This document shows, piece after piece, positions 1 through 9,561 of a stretch of DNA of 64,000 nt. The notes under the pieces were generated by a model. That model searched no databases, was not told where the DNA came from, and was given only the letters and a program-made list of their open reading frames with translations. The translations under genes were made by a program, and so were the position numbers. This DNA comes from Phycisphaerales bacterium (GTDB lineage: Bacteria; Planctomycetota; Phycisphaerae; Phycisphaerales; UBA1924): assembly GCA_020845755.1 (NCBI GenBank), contig JADLFE010000019.1:1-64000 (forward strand). The letters run 5' to 3'. Within the stretch, counting starts at the first letter, position 1. Each line of letters begins with the position of its first letter.

Positions 1-1
1 C

Positions 2-73
2 CCCGGGGTCGACGGCCAGGACACCGGCGGCACCGGACGACGGCCGCTTATGGCTGCTGCGGTCAAGCCCTGA
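2..73 (+). CDS. Possible C-terminal end of an upstream gene
   Basis: A plus-strand reading frame is open from the window edge and ends at TGA (71-73), encoding about 23 residues rich in Gly, Thr and Ala and ending in AAAVKP. It could be the tail of a gene that begins outside the window. No family can be recognised from so short a piece, and a chance open frame in GC-rich DNA is equally possible. Confidence 0.25.
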   Translation, partial: PGVDGQDTGGTGRRPLMAAAVKP

Positions 74-167
74 CCAGGTTCACGGGCCATCCGTGCACCG
101 GGCCCGGCCGTCGACCTCGGGGAGGCCTCGACAGCATACGCCCCGCCCGCCCACCGGTACACTCAAT

Positions 168-1550
168 ATGGTGACCGAACCAGCCCACAACCCCGTCCAA
201 CCGATCGACCCCCTGGCCCAGGCCCGACGCCGCCGCGCCGTTCTTGTCAGCGCGATGCGCATCGTTTTCTGCGTCGCCATGGTGTCGGTCACTCTGGTCC
301 GGCTGCTCTTGGTGCGTCCTGATTCGGCCGCGGACGAGCGCGAACTCGCCCAACTCTGGTACCTGACGATCGGCCTGGCCGCCGCCATCGCCGCCGCTTT
401 CATCACCATCGACCTCCTGACGCCGTCGAAGAAGATCGCGACCATCACCGGCGTCTCGATGGGCCTGCTCATCGGCCTGCTCGCCACGGTCGTCGTCTCG
501 TTCCTCATGGACTTGGTCGAGAAGGGGTACGGCCTGCCGCCCGCCTGGACCTCCATGGTCAAAATCCTGCTGGGAATCGCCTTCTGCTACCTGGGAGTCA
601 CGATCGTGCTCCAGACCCAGGACGACTTCCGCCTCGTCATTCCCTATGTCGAGTTCTCCAAGCAGTTCCGCGGGCAGCGCCCGATGCTCGTCGACTCGTC
701 CGCGCTGATCGACGCCCGGTTCGTCGAGGTCGCGCAGACCGGCCTGATTCATGCTCCCATCGTGATCCCGAGCTTTGTCGTGGCGGAACTGCAGTTGCTC
801 GCCGACAGCGCCGATCGCGCCAAGCGCCAGCGGGGAAGGCGTGGGCTGGACTCGATCACAAAGCTCCAGCGCACCGCGTCGGTCGAGGTTTCGCTCCAGA
901 CCGCGACCGTTCCCGGCGCGGGCGTCGACCAGATGCTCGTCGAACTGGCGCGCCAGACCCAGTCCACGATCGTCACCACCGACACGGGGCTCGTCCGCGT
1001 TGCCGCGATTCAGGGCGTGCAGTCGCTCAACATCCACGACCTGGCCAGCGCCCTGCGCCCGACGGTGATCGTCGGCCAGACCCTCACGATCACGCCCGTC
1101 CGCGCGGGCGAACAGCCCGGGCAGGCCGTCGGTTATCTCGAAGATGGAATGATGGTCGTCGTCGAGGACGGCGGGAGCGTGATCGGGCGTGAAGTCGTGG
1201 CGACCGTCGCGTCGACGCTCCAGACCGCCGCGGGGCGAATGGTGTTTGCGCGCATCGGTGAGGGGCGTGTCCATGAGGCACGTCCGGACGACACCGGCCA
1301 ATCGTCGGGCGGAGCGCCGCCCGCCGACGGCACGCCGACCACACACGCGGGCGGGGCGGTGGCCTCGAGCGATTCCACGCCGCCCGGCGCGGCGCCGGCG
1401 GATGGATCGGTCAACCCGGCGAACGCGGGCTCCGACGCGGGTCCGTCGAGCACACCACCCGCCAACGGGACACCCCCGCGTGCAGGGCCGATCGGTCCTT
1501 CGGACCACCCAACGCGTCGCGCCAGTTCGTGGCGAAATCCGCGGCGATAG
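168..1550 (+). CDS. Membrane-anchored PIN/TRAM domain protein (YacL-like)
   Basis: The 460-residue product has four hydrophobic segments at about 25-50, 63-83, 92-114 and 130-150. A PIN ribonuclease-like domain (about 172-295) and a TRAM nucleic-acid-binding domain (about 300-365) follow. PIN acidic residues are visible as D176 (MLVDSSA), E207 (VVAEL) and D272 (TTDTGL). The last 90 residues are Pro/Gly/Ser/Thr-rich and probably disordered. This order matches the YacL-type membrane PIN-TRAM proteins, whose RNA target is not established. The ATG at 168 is preferred over an in-frame ATG at 93 because the extra 25 residues are basic and Pro-rich. There is no Shine-Dalgarno, but TACACT lies 4 bases upstream, suggesting a leaderless mRNA. 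It converges on kbl. Confidence 0.85.
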   Translation: MVTEPAHNPVQPIDPLAQARRRRAVLVSAMRIVFCVAMVSVTLVRLLLVRPDSAADERELAQLWYLTIGLAAAIAAAFITIDLLTPSKKIATITGVSMGLLIGLLATVVVSFLMDLVEKGYGLPPAWTSMVKILLGIAFCYLGVTIVLQTQDDFRLVIPYVEFSKQFRGQRPMLVDSSALIDARFVEVAQTGLIHAPIVIPSFVVAELQLLADSADRAKRQRGRRGLDSITKLQRTASVEVSLQTATVPGAGVDQMLVELARQTQSTIVTTDTGLVRVAAIQGVQSLNIHDLASALRPTVIVGQTLTITPVRAGEQPGQAVGYLEDGMMVVVEDGGSVIGREVVATVASTLQTAAGRMVFARIGEGRVHEARPDDTGQSSGGAPPADGTPTTHAGGAVASSDSTPPGAAPADGSVNPANAGSDAGPSSTPPANGTPPRAGPIGPSDHPTRRASSWRNPRR

Positions 1551-1700
1551 CCGCTCATTCGACGCGAAGTTGCGCCGAGGCGCGTGTGCTGGTGCTCGGC
1601 ACCTTGCATGAACCACACTGCCTCTGGCCGCCCGCAGAAATGGCGGCTCTGAGCGTGGCACGACTCACGATGTACGCTCTTCGTGACTCCGTATCTTCTC

Positions 1701-2924
1701 TTACAATTTCTTGAGCGCAGCGATGAGCGCATCGATGTGCGAGGTCTCGTGGGCCGCGGAGATCTGGACGCGCAGACGGGCGTGTCCCTCGGGCACGACG
1801 GGATAGCCAAAGCCGATGACGAAGACGCCCAGTTCCAGGAGGCGTTTGCTCATCGCGATCGCCTTGGCGGTGTCGTGAACGATGATCGGGCAGATCGCGG
1901 TGGGAGATTCAAGAACGTCGAAGCCCGCCTCGCGGATCTTCGTGCGCGCGTACTGCACGTTGGTCTTGAGTTTCTGCACGCGTTGCGGCTCTCGCATCAC
2001 GATCTCGATCGCCTTGTTGGCGCTGCACGCCACGCTCACCGGCAGCGCGTTGGAGAACAGCGTCGGCCTTCCGCGCTGCACCATCAGTTCGACCATGTCG
2101 CGCTCGCCGGCGACAAATCCGCCCGCGGCCCCGCCCAGCGCCTTGCCGAGCGTGCCCGAGAAGAGATCGACGTGCCCGTTCTTCGCGCCTTGCCCGAACA
2201 TATCCCAGTGCTCGTGCGTGCCATGCCCCTTGGCGCCCATCACGCCGTGTCCGTGGGAATCATCGACGACGAGGATCGCGCCGTAGCGATCGCAAAGTTT
2301 GCGCATCGCGGGCAGATCGGCGATGCAGCCCTCCATGCTGAACACGCCGTCGGTCACGACCCAGATCTGTCCGGTCACTTCGGGGTTCTTGCTCGCCTTG
2401 TCCAGAGCTTCCTCGAGGCTCGCCTCTCCGGTGAGCCTGTTGTTCTTGTAGATGCCCTTGAGCAGGCCCTTCTTGATAACGGTCGCGAGGCGCACGGAGT
2501 CGATGATCGAAGCGTGGTTCAGTTCGTCGGAGATCAGCATGTCGCCGGGCTCGCAGAGCGTGGGGAAGATCGCCTCGTTGGCGTTCCAGCACGAGACGAA
2601 CGTGTACGCCGCTTGGGTGCCCATGTACGTGGCAATGGTGTGCTCGAGTTGCTCGTGCGGCGTAAACGACCCGCAGATGAAGCGGACGCTGGCGGTGCCG
2701 GCGCCGTAGTCGCGCATGGCCTTCAGGCCGGCCTCGACGACCTCGGGATGGTTGGCCAAACCGAGGTAGTTGTTGGAGCAGAAGCAGACGCAATCGCCGT
2801 AGCCCTTGACCTTCACCACGGCGTCCATGGGCGACTGGAGTTCGCGCAGGAACTTGAACTGCCCGCCGGTCTTGAGATCAGAGAGGATCTTCGACGCCCG
2901 TTCACGAAAAATCGGCTTGCTCAC
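1701..2924 (-). CDS. kbl: Glycine C-acetyltransferase (2-amino-3-ketobutyrate CoA ligase)
   Basis: A 407-residue PLP enzyme of the alpha-oxoamine synthase family, close to the usual Kbl length of about 400. It interconverts 2-amino-3-oxobutanoate plus CoA with glycine plus acetyl-CoA, the second step of threonine breakdown through threonine dehydrogenase. Visible features are the PLP lysine K261 in SGTLGKALGG, the VVDDSHGHG segment near 219-227 that contacts the cofactor, and LNHAS at 138-141. The start codon is GTG, with a strong GGAGGT seven bases upstream. No threonine dehydrogenase gene lies next to it. Other family members (8-amino-7-oxononanoate synthase, 5-aminolevulinate synthase) are possible, but the overall sequence reads as Kbl. 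Confidence 0.93.
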   Translation of the reverse strand: MSKPIFRERASKILSDLKTGGQFKFLRELQSPMDAVVKVKGYGDCVCFCSNNYLGLANHPEVVEAGLKAMRDYGAGTASVRFICGSFTPHEQLEHTIATYMGTQAAYTFVSCWNANEAIFPTLCEPGDMLISDELNHASIIDSVRLATVIKKGLLKGIYKNNRLTGEASLEEALDKASKNPEVTGQIWVVTDGVFSMEGCIADLPAMRKLCDRYGAILVVDDSHGHGVMGAKGHGTHEHWDMFGQGAKNGHVDLFSGTLGKALGGAAGGFVAGERDMVELMVQRGRPTLFSNALPVSVACSANKAIEIVMREPQRVQKLKTNVQYARTKIREAGFDVLESPTAICPIIVHDTAKAIAMSKRLLELGVFVIGFGYPVVPEGHARLRVQISAAHETSHIDALIAALKKL

Positions 2925-3160
2925 GGATCAACCTCCGAGCGCTCTGTGAAGTGCGGAAGTGCGCTCGGGCAATCCTACGGCCTGGAAGCACCGCCGGCGG
3001 GGCGGACGGACGATCCCGTTCCCCCCGGGCGGAACATACGAAGAGAAGACGAACTTCGTCGCGCTGCTGGTACTGCGAAAACAACCGCCGCCCCCTTTCG
3101 AGGGCGACAGTGTGAGAGCACGTAGTATGAACGCGGGTACTCAACGGATGATGCGCTCGT

Positions 3161-3916
3161 TCATCGACGACGGCGAAGCGCGGCGATGCCGACGAGCGCC
3201 AGCGCGCCTGCCGCGCCCGGAGCCGGGACGAGGTAGGTCGAGATCATCGGGTCACCGGGGCCGGAGTAGAGGATGTTCGAGAGGATGACGCCGTTAGGCT
3301 GAAGACCGACCGGGGTGTGCCCCACGGACCAGCCCTGCCCGGACCAGTCCAGGCCAGAGACCGTGACGCCGGCATAGAGCGGGCTGGCATTCCAACCCGT
3401 GGCCGGGCCGGTCTCGACGAGCAAGATGGGGTTGAAGCCTGCGGCGGCAAGGTACTGATTGCCGTTCCATGTCCAGTCGGGGTTGTGGTCGGTTCCGATC
3501 CACAGGCCGCCACCGTTGTTCTGGAACCAGTTGGCGGTGTTCTGGATGTAGGTGCCCTCGTCGCTGGAGGTGCTCCCGCCGTTGAAGTAAACGCCGTAGG
3601 AGCGGCCGTCGATCACGGCGCTCTTCGAGCCGTTGTACCACGCGCCGACCGCCGCCGCGTCCGAGGGATCCATCATGTTGGTGGCGGTGATATCGAAGAT
3701 GAACAGGTTGTCGACGGTATTCGAGCCCATGTACGCCGCCACCGCGCCGGGCGCGGGGTTGTAGAGGTGTGTCGCCATGGGATCGGCAACCGCGACGGCG
3801 TTATACACATTGTTGACCGAAGAGCCAAATCCGCCGTCGTATGTGATGACGACGGTATTGCCCGCCAGTGAGGAACCGGCTGCGGCGAGCAGAGCCAATG
3901 CAGCAATCTTCTTCAT
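3161..3916 (-). CDS. Secreted protein with PEP-CTERM-like tail, paralogue 1
   Basis: 251 residues. An N-terminal signal peptide (MKKIAALALLAAAGSSLAG) is followed by a soluble domain of unknown function and a C-terminal sorting-like tail: VPAPG, then a hydrophobic stretch, then RRRR. The tail resembles PEP-CTERM signals cleaved by exosortase-type enzymes, with PAPG in place of PEP. The middle contains DGRSYGV, NTANWF, WIGTDH and ETGPATGWNASPL. All of these are shared with the next gene upstream (start 5098), so the two are tandem duplicates. AGGAGA lies 8 bases before the ATG. Function is unknown; the protein is probably exported to the cell surface or outside. Confidence 0.85.
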   Translation of the reverse strand: MKKIAALALLAAAGSSLAGNTVVITYDGGFGSSVNNVYNAVAVADPMATHLYNPAPGAVAAYMGSNTVDNLFIFDITATNMMDPSDAAAVGAWYNGSKSAVIDGRSYGVYFNGGSTSSDEGTYIQNTANWFQNNGGGLWIGTDHNPDWTWNGNQYLAAAGFNPILLVETGPATGWNASPLYAGVTVSGLDWSGQGWSVGHTPVGLQPNGVILSNILYSGPGDPMISTYLVPAPGAAGALALVGIAALRRRR

Positions 3917-4342
3917 GTCCTGTCTCTCCTAATCGCCCCCACAAGAGTGAACGCACGCCGGAACAGAGGGTCACCTTCCCGGCGGCACGCGATCCCTCGC
4001 AGCGCACGCCGCGCGGGTGGAAACTCGCGATCTTCTGCATGTTTTCACGGCGCTCCGCGCCCACCGGATCAACTCACGCCACGGCGTCTGAGAAACGCAG
4101 CCCGCCGCACGAGTACCCGGCCCGCTTCCTGCTTTCCGATCCACACAGACTAGCGGGAGAAAGCCCCATCTCAATGAGCGAAGCGCCGGATGTTGGACAG
4201 ATGACCGCATATCTGACAGCCAACACAATGTCACTCTTTGAACATGTGTAAATATGAAATACAACCGCCGCCCATTGAACGAGCGGCGGTTGAGAGGATC
4301 TTATTTTTGTATATTCGCGGGATTCACCCCGACGTGTCTTGA
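3917..4342. other. Intergenic region between the two PEP-CTERM-like paralogues
   Basis: A 426-base stretch without a convincing gene. It serves as the upstream region of paralogue 1 and the 3' region of paralogue 2. A perfect 10-base inverted repeat (4262-4292) sits near paralogue 2, and an AT-rich segment surrounds 4229-4262. Short open frames here lack a ribosome-binding site and family character. Confidence 0.6.
4262..4292 (-). terminator. Rho-independent terminator after paralogue 2
   Basis: A perfect 10-base-pair stem, CAACCGCCGC at 4262-4271 pairing with GCGGCGGTTG at 4283-4292, has an 11-base loop. Read on the minus strand, the stem is followed by TATTT. It lies 50 bases downstream of the stop codon of the gene at 4343-5098, so it most likely ends that transcript. 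Confidence 0.6.
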
Positions 4343-5098
4343 TCAGCGACGACGACGCAGCGCCGCGATGCCGAACAGCGCCAGCGCGCCGGCCGCACCA
4401 GGAGCCGGGACGAGGTAGGTCGAGATCATCGGGTCACTGGGGCCGGAGTAGAGGATGTTCGAGAGCGTCACGCCGTTGGGCTGCAGACCGACCGGCGTGT
4501 GACCCACGGACCAGTTGCCACCCGACCAATCCAAGCCGTGGACATTCACGCCGTCGAACAGGGGGCTGGCGTTCCAACCGGTCGCCGGGCCTGTTTCCAG
4601 GCCGACAATCGGATTGAACCCGGCCGCGACCAGATACTGGTTGCCGTTCATCGTCCAATCGGGATCGTGATCGGTGCCGATCCAGAGCCCGCCGTCGTTG
4701 TTGAGGAACCAGTTGGCGGTGTTCGTGATGTACTTATCTTCATCGCCACCGGTACCGCCGTTGAACAGCACGCCGTACGAGCGCCCGTCGATGACGGCGC
4801 TTTTGTTCTCTTGCTGATACCACGCGCCGACCGCCGCGGCATCGTCCGAGTTCATCATGCTGTAGGTCGTCACGTCGAAGACGAAGATGCTCTCGACGTG
4901 CTCGTTGGCCAAGTACGCCGCCACCGCGCCCGGCGCGGGGTTGTACAGGTGCTCGGCCATCGGGTCGGCACCCAGCACGGCGTTGTAGACGTTGTTCACG
5001 CTCGCGCCGTACCCACCGTCGTAGGTGATCACGAGCGTCTCGTGCGCCGAGGCGACGCCCGTCGCGGCCAGAAGTGCCAGAATCGCAAACTTCTTCAT
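4343..5098 (-). CDS. Secreted protein with PEP-CTERM-like tail, paralogue 2
   Basis: 251 residues, the same length as its tandem neighbour at 3161-3916 and closely similar along the whole length. It has a signal peptide (MKKFAILALLAATGVASA). It shares blocks such as VITYDGG, NVYNAV, HLYNPAPGAVAAY, DGRSYGV, LWIGTDH and SVGHTPVGLQPNG with the neighbour. The tail is VPAPGAAGALALFGIAALRR and two more Arg. AGGAGA lies 7-8 bases upstream of the ATG. The two copies differ mainly near the N-terminus and in small insertions around residues 95-115. Function is unknown; export and possible processing by an exosortase-like enzyme are inferred from the tail. Confidence 0.85.
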   Translation of the reverse strand: MKKFAILALLAATGVASAHETLVITYDGGYGASVNNVYNAVLGADPMAEHLYNPAPGAVAAYLANEHVESIFVFDVTTYSMMNSDDAAAVGAWYQQENKSAVIDGRSYGVLFNGGTGGDEDKYITNTANWFLNNDGGLWIGTDHDPDWTMNGNQYLVAAGFNPIVGLETGPATGWNASPLFDGVNVHGLDWSGGNWSVGHTPVGLQPNGVTLSNILYSGPSDPMISTYLVPAPGAAGALALFGIAALRRRR

Positions 5099-5649
5099 AC
5101 TCGTCTCTCCTCATTCTCGCCCCACGAACCCACAGCCGCCCGGTCGAGGGGCCAGGCGACCCCGAGCGGAACGAATACACAGCCGCACGGCCCGCGCCGG
5201 CGCGGCGGAAACGCCTTGTCGATGGGACTCGTCCGACCACCAGGATGCCGACGCATCGCGGAAACTGACGCCGACGGAAATACGGCGCACGATGTTGGCG
5301 CGTCAGGCCACTGGTTTCGGATCAAAGGATCCCGTCTCAACTCTCGACAGAAAGTCTACAGGGCGACCCTCTGCCGTCAATACCAGCGCCGCTTTTGCGC
5401 CATCAATTACACCCATCAAAGTCCGCAAAGCGTTTTCGGACTCCGACAAGATCGCTTCGGGCGAAACCCACCACCCGACCAGACCTTGAACCGGCATGCC
5501 TTTCCACAATACGATGACAGCGGAGTGCAAGGCGCGTTCGTCGTCCGACGTGCCCGCTTGCCTGTAAGGAATCACGCTCTGAAGCCTTGGTGCCCGACAT
5601 GGTGTATGCGGCATCCAGTCGTGGGTCCGCGCCTGGGGAGAGATCAACC
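5099..5649. other. 550-base region upstream of the LEPR glycoside-hydrolase-like gene
   Basis: No gene is supported here. The stretch from about 5310 to 5580 is visibly less GC-rich than the flanking genes and lacks the strong third-position GC of coding DNA in this window. A minus-strand open frame at 5303-5647 has no ribosome-binding site and resembles no family. The region probably holds the divergent promoters for the gene starting at 5098 (minus) and the one starting at 5650 (plus). Confidence 0.5.
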
Positions 5650-8600
5650 ATGACCATGCGTCGCTTTGCGAAGTCCGCCACCCTGATCGACTCGCTCGAG
5701 CCGCGCCAGATGCTCGCCGCCGACCCGATCACCGCCGACAACCCGCTCTGGATCGCGCTGCCGGGCACGGTCACGGTGGACGGCGTTTTGAACGAGGCCG
5801 ACTGGAGCAAGGCGTTCATGGTTGAGCGCTCCCAGCCCTACCGAAACAACAGTTCGCTCACGATGAGGCTGCTCTATGACGCCAACGGCCTGTTCATCGC
5901 CTTTGACGTCAAGGACACCCAACTCTGGTCCGACGGACGGGGTTCGGGGGTCGCGCTCCGCTACGAAGTTGAAACCGACGACTCCATGACCGTCTATTTC
6001 GATCCCGACGATTCACGTGAGGTGTATTTCCAGTCCGGCGATCGCGCGTTCGGCGTGAACCTCGGCAATCCGACCGACCCCACGCTCGGCCAGGGCGCCA
6101 TCCAACTCAAGAAGCATGTCAAGGGTGACGGCGCGGGCGGCGCGCCGGACGTCAACGGCGGCGTGATGCCCGCCGGTCTCACCTGGCTGACGACCCGCAA
6201 CGGCACGGTCAACAACAACGCCGACACCGACGTGGGCTGGGTCACCGAGATGTATCTTCCCTGGGCGGCGATGGGGCTCAGCGGCGCGCCCGTCAACGGC
6301 CAGACGATCGGCATGAACTTCGACGTGATCTTCGACAACGAAGGCCAGACGCGCGATTTCACCGACCACCGCAATGCGTCCGACCGGTTCACCACACCCA
6401 CGTTCGTCGACGACCACATCCAGGGCGTCCATTCGAGTTACTCGGCCAGCCAGGCGGGGCTCCACGGCCCGGTCAACTACGCCGAACTCATGTTCGTCGA
6501 TCCATCCGCCGCCTCGAAGCCGTCCGCCATCAGCAACCTCGCCGCCGCGAATGTATCAGGCTATTCGGCGTTCCTGAACTTCACCGCGCCGGCGGGCGTC
6601 TCGACCAGCAGCAAGGGGCATGTGAGCGCCTACGAGATCCGCTACAGCGAGAGCGCGATCACGACGGTGGGCGACTGGCTGGGCGCGACGAAGTTCGCCA
6701 ACGCCTATGTGCCGCGGCTTGCGGGCCTGTCGGAATCGCTGCGCCTGATCGGATTGCTCCCGCAGACGACGTATTACGTCGCGGTGCGCGCCGTCGATGC
6801 GGCCGGGAATCTCGGAGATCTTTCCAATGTCGCCACATTCACGACGCAGACGCTCTCGCAGGACGTGTCGTTCGGCAAGCGGGTGGTGCCGTCGCCGATG
6901 GGTCGCACGTTCGTGACCGAGGCCGGCGCGCCGTACATACCGGTGGGCGACCATCTGGGCATCTCGTGGAGTTACACGCGCACGCTGTTCCCGGGGCAGG
7001 TGTACGACAACAACACCGGCCTGTACCACAACTTCAACACCGACCTGCCCGCCGAGGGGTCGGCGCGGCCCTACTTCGACACGCTTGCCTCCAAGGGCGT
7101 GAACTTCATGCGGTGCTATCTCGAACTGCAGAACGTGCTGTTCCCGCCCACTCTCCCCAACGGCACCTACTGGCTCGAGTATCCGACCCAGACGTACAAC
7201 AGCAACATGCGTTCGTACATGCTAAACCTCCTGCAGGAGGCCGACCACGCCAACATGTACGTCATCTTCTCTCCCTTCGACACGTTCTCGTATGACGAGG
7301 CCTTCAACACCGAGTTCCCGTGGTCCGCGGGCAACGGGGGGCCGCTCGCCGACATCAACGATTTCTTCCAGACCCCCGCCGTCCTCGACCTCGCGAAGGC
7401 GCGCATGGCCCAGGTGATCACGTGGCTCAATGAATCCGCGTTCAAGCCCTACGCGCACCGCGTGGTCGGCTGGGAGTTCCTGAGCGAGTGGGACAGTTAT
7501 GAATGGACGCTCAACGCCGAGGGCAACAGCGAGGCCGGGCGCGAAACCGAGATGCGCCACCGCTCGGAGTTCTTGACGCAACTCGCCGACTATGTTCACA
7601 CGCAGGACCCGCGCCGTCTGACGCTGAACAGCACCATCGCCCAGGATCCGCGCGGCCCGATCGCGCGTGCGGACTTCTATTCGCGATCGTTCGATGCCGT
7701 CACGCCGCACCTGTACACCAACTCCAACGAGGAGCCGATCAACAACCCCGATACGGATACGTCGATCCGCCCCGCGATCGAGAACGCGTCGCTCACGAGT
7801 TACTGGATGACGCACATCGAGAACCACCGCCCGATCATCAACGGTGAATGGGGCATGACACGCGCCGATTGGCCGGGAGGTGTGCCCGCGTACTCCGCCG
7901 ACTTCACCTCCGCCGAGGACGAGGCGATCTTCCGCACCATGATGTGGTCGGGCGTCGCGTCAGGACAGGCGGGCATGGGCCTGCGCATCGCCACCGACGA
8001 GTTCACCTCCAGCGGCTTCATCCTCTCAGCCAACATGCGGAACCTGCAGAAGACCTTCTCCACGTTCTTCACCGACGACACGCTCCAACTCGACGGCACC
8101 AACTTCAACTTCCGCACGCTCAACGGGCGGCTCAGCGCCACCGGCACCGTCGACGGCACCGCCGGCACCTCGCTCCTCTCCTGGGGCGTCTCCGACGGAT
8201 CCCAGGGCATCCTGTATGTCCTCAAGGACTCCCGCTCACTCTCGGGCAACGTCACCTCCGGGAGCATCACCATCACCGGCCTCCGCGCCGATCAGGTCAT
8301 CGACATCGAGATCTGGAGCACCGCTGCCGGAACCACCGCCGCGACCTCCACCGTCGCCGGCAAGTTCGTCTCCGGCGGGACGCTCACCTTCAACCTCCCC
8401 ACCTTCTCCACGGACCTGGCCATCAAGTTCAAGGCGCGTGCGGCGAGCAACCTGTCGCAGCGCGTCGTCGGCGTCGACTTCGACGATCAACTCCTCGAGT
8501 TCTATCTCGACGAGGGCGAGCAACCCATGCTCCGGGTCCAATCAGATTCCGGCAGCACCGCGAGCACGCAGAACCTCGCCGCCAAGACCGGCTTCGTCGG

Positions 8601-9525
8601 ACGCGTCATCGACATGACCCCCTTCACCTGGGCTGGAACCGTCCACCTCGCCCTCACCGACCAGAACCACCACCTCTGGCTCCTCACCGCCAGCAACCTC
8701 GACACCGGCGCCTGGACCGGCACCGACCTCACCGCGCTCATCAGCGCCCCCGGACTCACCGGAGACCTCACCCACTACTCCCCGAGTTGGGGCGCCATCC
8801 ACATCGCCGGCCTCGACGCCCGCGGGCACGCCATCAACTACTGGTTTGTCCCCGGCTCCACCACCACCTGGCAGTTCTCCGATCTCACCGACCTCTTCAG
8901 CGGCCCGCTCATGACCGGCGGCCTCACCGGATACGTGACCGGCTGGGACGGCCTGAACCTCGCCGGCCTCAACTCCTCCAACCAGGTCGTCGTCTACTGG
9001 TGGGCCCCCGGTCTCTCCAACTGGGAGACCATCAACATGACCACCACCTTCAGCGGACCCACCTTCAGCGGGCAACTCGACGCCTATGTCACCCCGTGGG
9101 GCGGCCTCAACATCGCCGGTCGAACCAGCGACAACAAAATCTACACCTACTGGTGGGCCCCGGGCCTCGGCGGCAACTGGGTCGTCTCCAACATCAGCGA
9201 GGCCGCGTCCTCGACCTCCATCGCCACCTACGGCACGGAGGTCGTCGTCAGCACCGACGGCGGGATCAATATCGCCTTCCTCGACGACGCCAGCAAACTG
9301 CGCATGCTCCGCTGGACTCCCACCAACCAGACCTGGCGCGACCTCACACCCGGCACGTCCGCGCCCGCCATGTCCATGCCGCTTGGCTCGTCGTCGTCGG
9401 GGAGCCGGCTCCATCTTGCGGGGCGCAGTTCGAACTCTGACCGCGAACTCGTGATCTTCGACTTCCTGTTCTCCAGCGGTGAAGTGTGGAGTTACTCCGA
9501 AACCGGCGTGCCGCTGGAGATCTGA
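5650..9525 (+). CDS. LEPR-motif secreted multidomain glycoside-hydrolase-like protein
   Basis: 1291 residues. The N-terminus carries the planctomycete LEPR motif (LEPRQMLA, 16-23). A CBM9/DOMON-like carbohydrate-binding region follows (about 26-285; VDGVLNEADWSKAF, GLFIAFDVKD), then a fibronectin type III domain (about 290-385). A TIM-barrel-like glycosidase region spans about 395-800. Candidate catalytic glutamates are E609/E613 in WEFLSEWD and E733 in INGEWG, by analogy with clan-A glycosidases. The C-terminal 380 residues contain repeated units with WAPG and LxGYVTxWxGLNLAG patterns, suggesting a beta-propeller-like or adhesive domain. The ATG at 5650 is chosen because GGGGAG lies upstream and LEPR then falls at the usual distance from the start. 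It probably acts on extracellular polysaccharide; the substrate is unknown. Confidence 0.85.
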   Translation: MTMRRFAKSATLIDSLEPRQMLAADPITADNPLWIALPGTVTVDGVLNEADWSKAFMVERSQPYRNNSSLTMRLLYDANGLFIAFDVKDTQLWSDGRGSGVALRYEVETDDSMTVYFDPDDSREVYFQSGDRAFGVNLGNPTDPTLGQGAIQLKKHVKGDGAGGAPDVNGGVMPAGLTWLTTRNGTVNNNADTDVGWVTEMYLPWAAMGLSGAPVNGQTIGMNFDVIFDNEGQTRDFTDHRNASDRFTTPTFVDDHIQGVHSSYSASQAGLHGPVNYAELMFVDPSAASKPSAISNLAAANVSGYSAFLNFTAPAGVSTSSKGHVSAYEIRYSESAITTVGDWLGATKFANAYVPRLAGLSESLRLIGLLPQTTYYVAVRAVDAAGNLGDLSNVATFTTQTLSQDVSFGKRVVPSPMGRTFVTEAGAPYIPVGDHLGISWSYTRTLFPGQVYDNNTGLYHNFNTDLPAEGSARPYFDTLASKGVNFMRCYLELQNVLFPPTLPNGTYWLEYPTQTYNSNMRSYMLNLLQEADHANMYVIFSPFDTFSYDEAFNTEFPWSAGNGGPLADINDFFQTPAVLDLAKARMAQVITWLNESAFKPYAHRVVGWEFLSEWDSYEWTLNAEGNSEAGRETEMRHRSEFLTQLADYVHTQDPRRLTLNSTIAQDPRGPIARADFYSRSFDAVTPHLYTNSNEEPINNPDTDTSIRPAIENASLTSYWMTHIENHRPIINGEWGMTRADWPGGVPAYSADFTSAEDEAIFRTMMWSGVASGQAGMGLRIATDEFTSSGFILSANMRNLQKTFSTFFTDDTLQLDGTNFNFRTLNGRLSATGTVDGTAGTSLLSWGVSDGSQGILYVLKDSRSLSGNVTSGSITITGLRADQVIDIEIWSTAAGTTAATSTVAGKFVSGGTLTFNLPTFSTDLAIKFKARAASNLSQRVVGVDFDDQLLEFYLDEGEQPMLRVQSDSGSTASTQNLAAKTGFVGRVIDMTPFTWAGTVHLALTDQNHHLWLLTASNLDTGAWTGTDLTALISAPGLTGDLTHYSPSWGAIHIAGLDARGHAINYWFVPGSTTTWQFSDLTDLFSGPLMTGGLTGYVTGWDGLNLAGLNSSNQVVVYWWAPGLSNWETINMTTTFSGPTFSGQLDAYVTPWGGLNIAGRTSDNKIYTYWWAPGLGGNWVVSNISEAASSTSIATYGTEVVVSTDGGINIAFLDDASKLRMLRWTPTNQTWRDLTPGTSAPAMSMPLGSSSSGSRLHLAGRSSNSDRELVIFDFLFSSGEVWSYSETGVPLEI

Positions 9526-9561
9526 GCGGGGCACCCCACTGTTGAGGTACGATCGGACTCC

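Noticed and set aside
1633-1655. Hairpin GCCGCC/GGCGGC between the convergent first gene and kbl
   Set aside because: A six-base-pair GC stem with no T-run on either strand; such stems are expected by chance in this DNA.
5303-5647. Minus-strand open frame of 114 codons upstream of the LEPR glycosidase-like gene
   Set aside because: No ribosome-binding site, no family resemblance and no GC-skewed third codon positions, so it is treated as leader DNA.
7848-9440. Open frame of 530 codons in a second plus-strand frame inside the LEPR glycosidase-like gene
   Set aside because: Composition is almost entirely Arg, His, Pro and Leu, as expected for a shifted frame of GC-rich coding DNA. The overlapping gene has recognisable domains.
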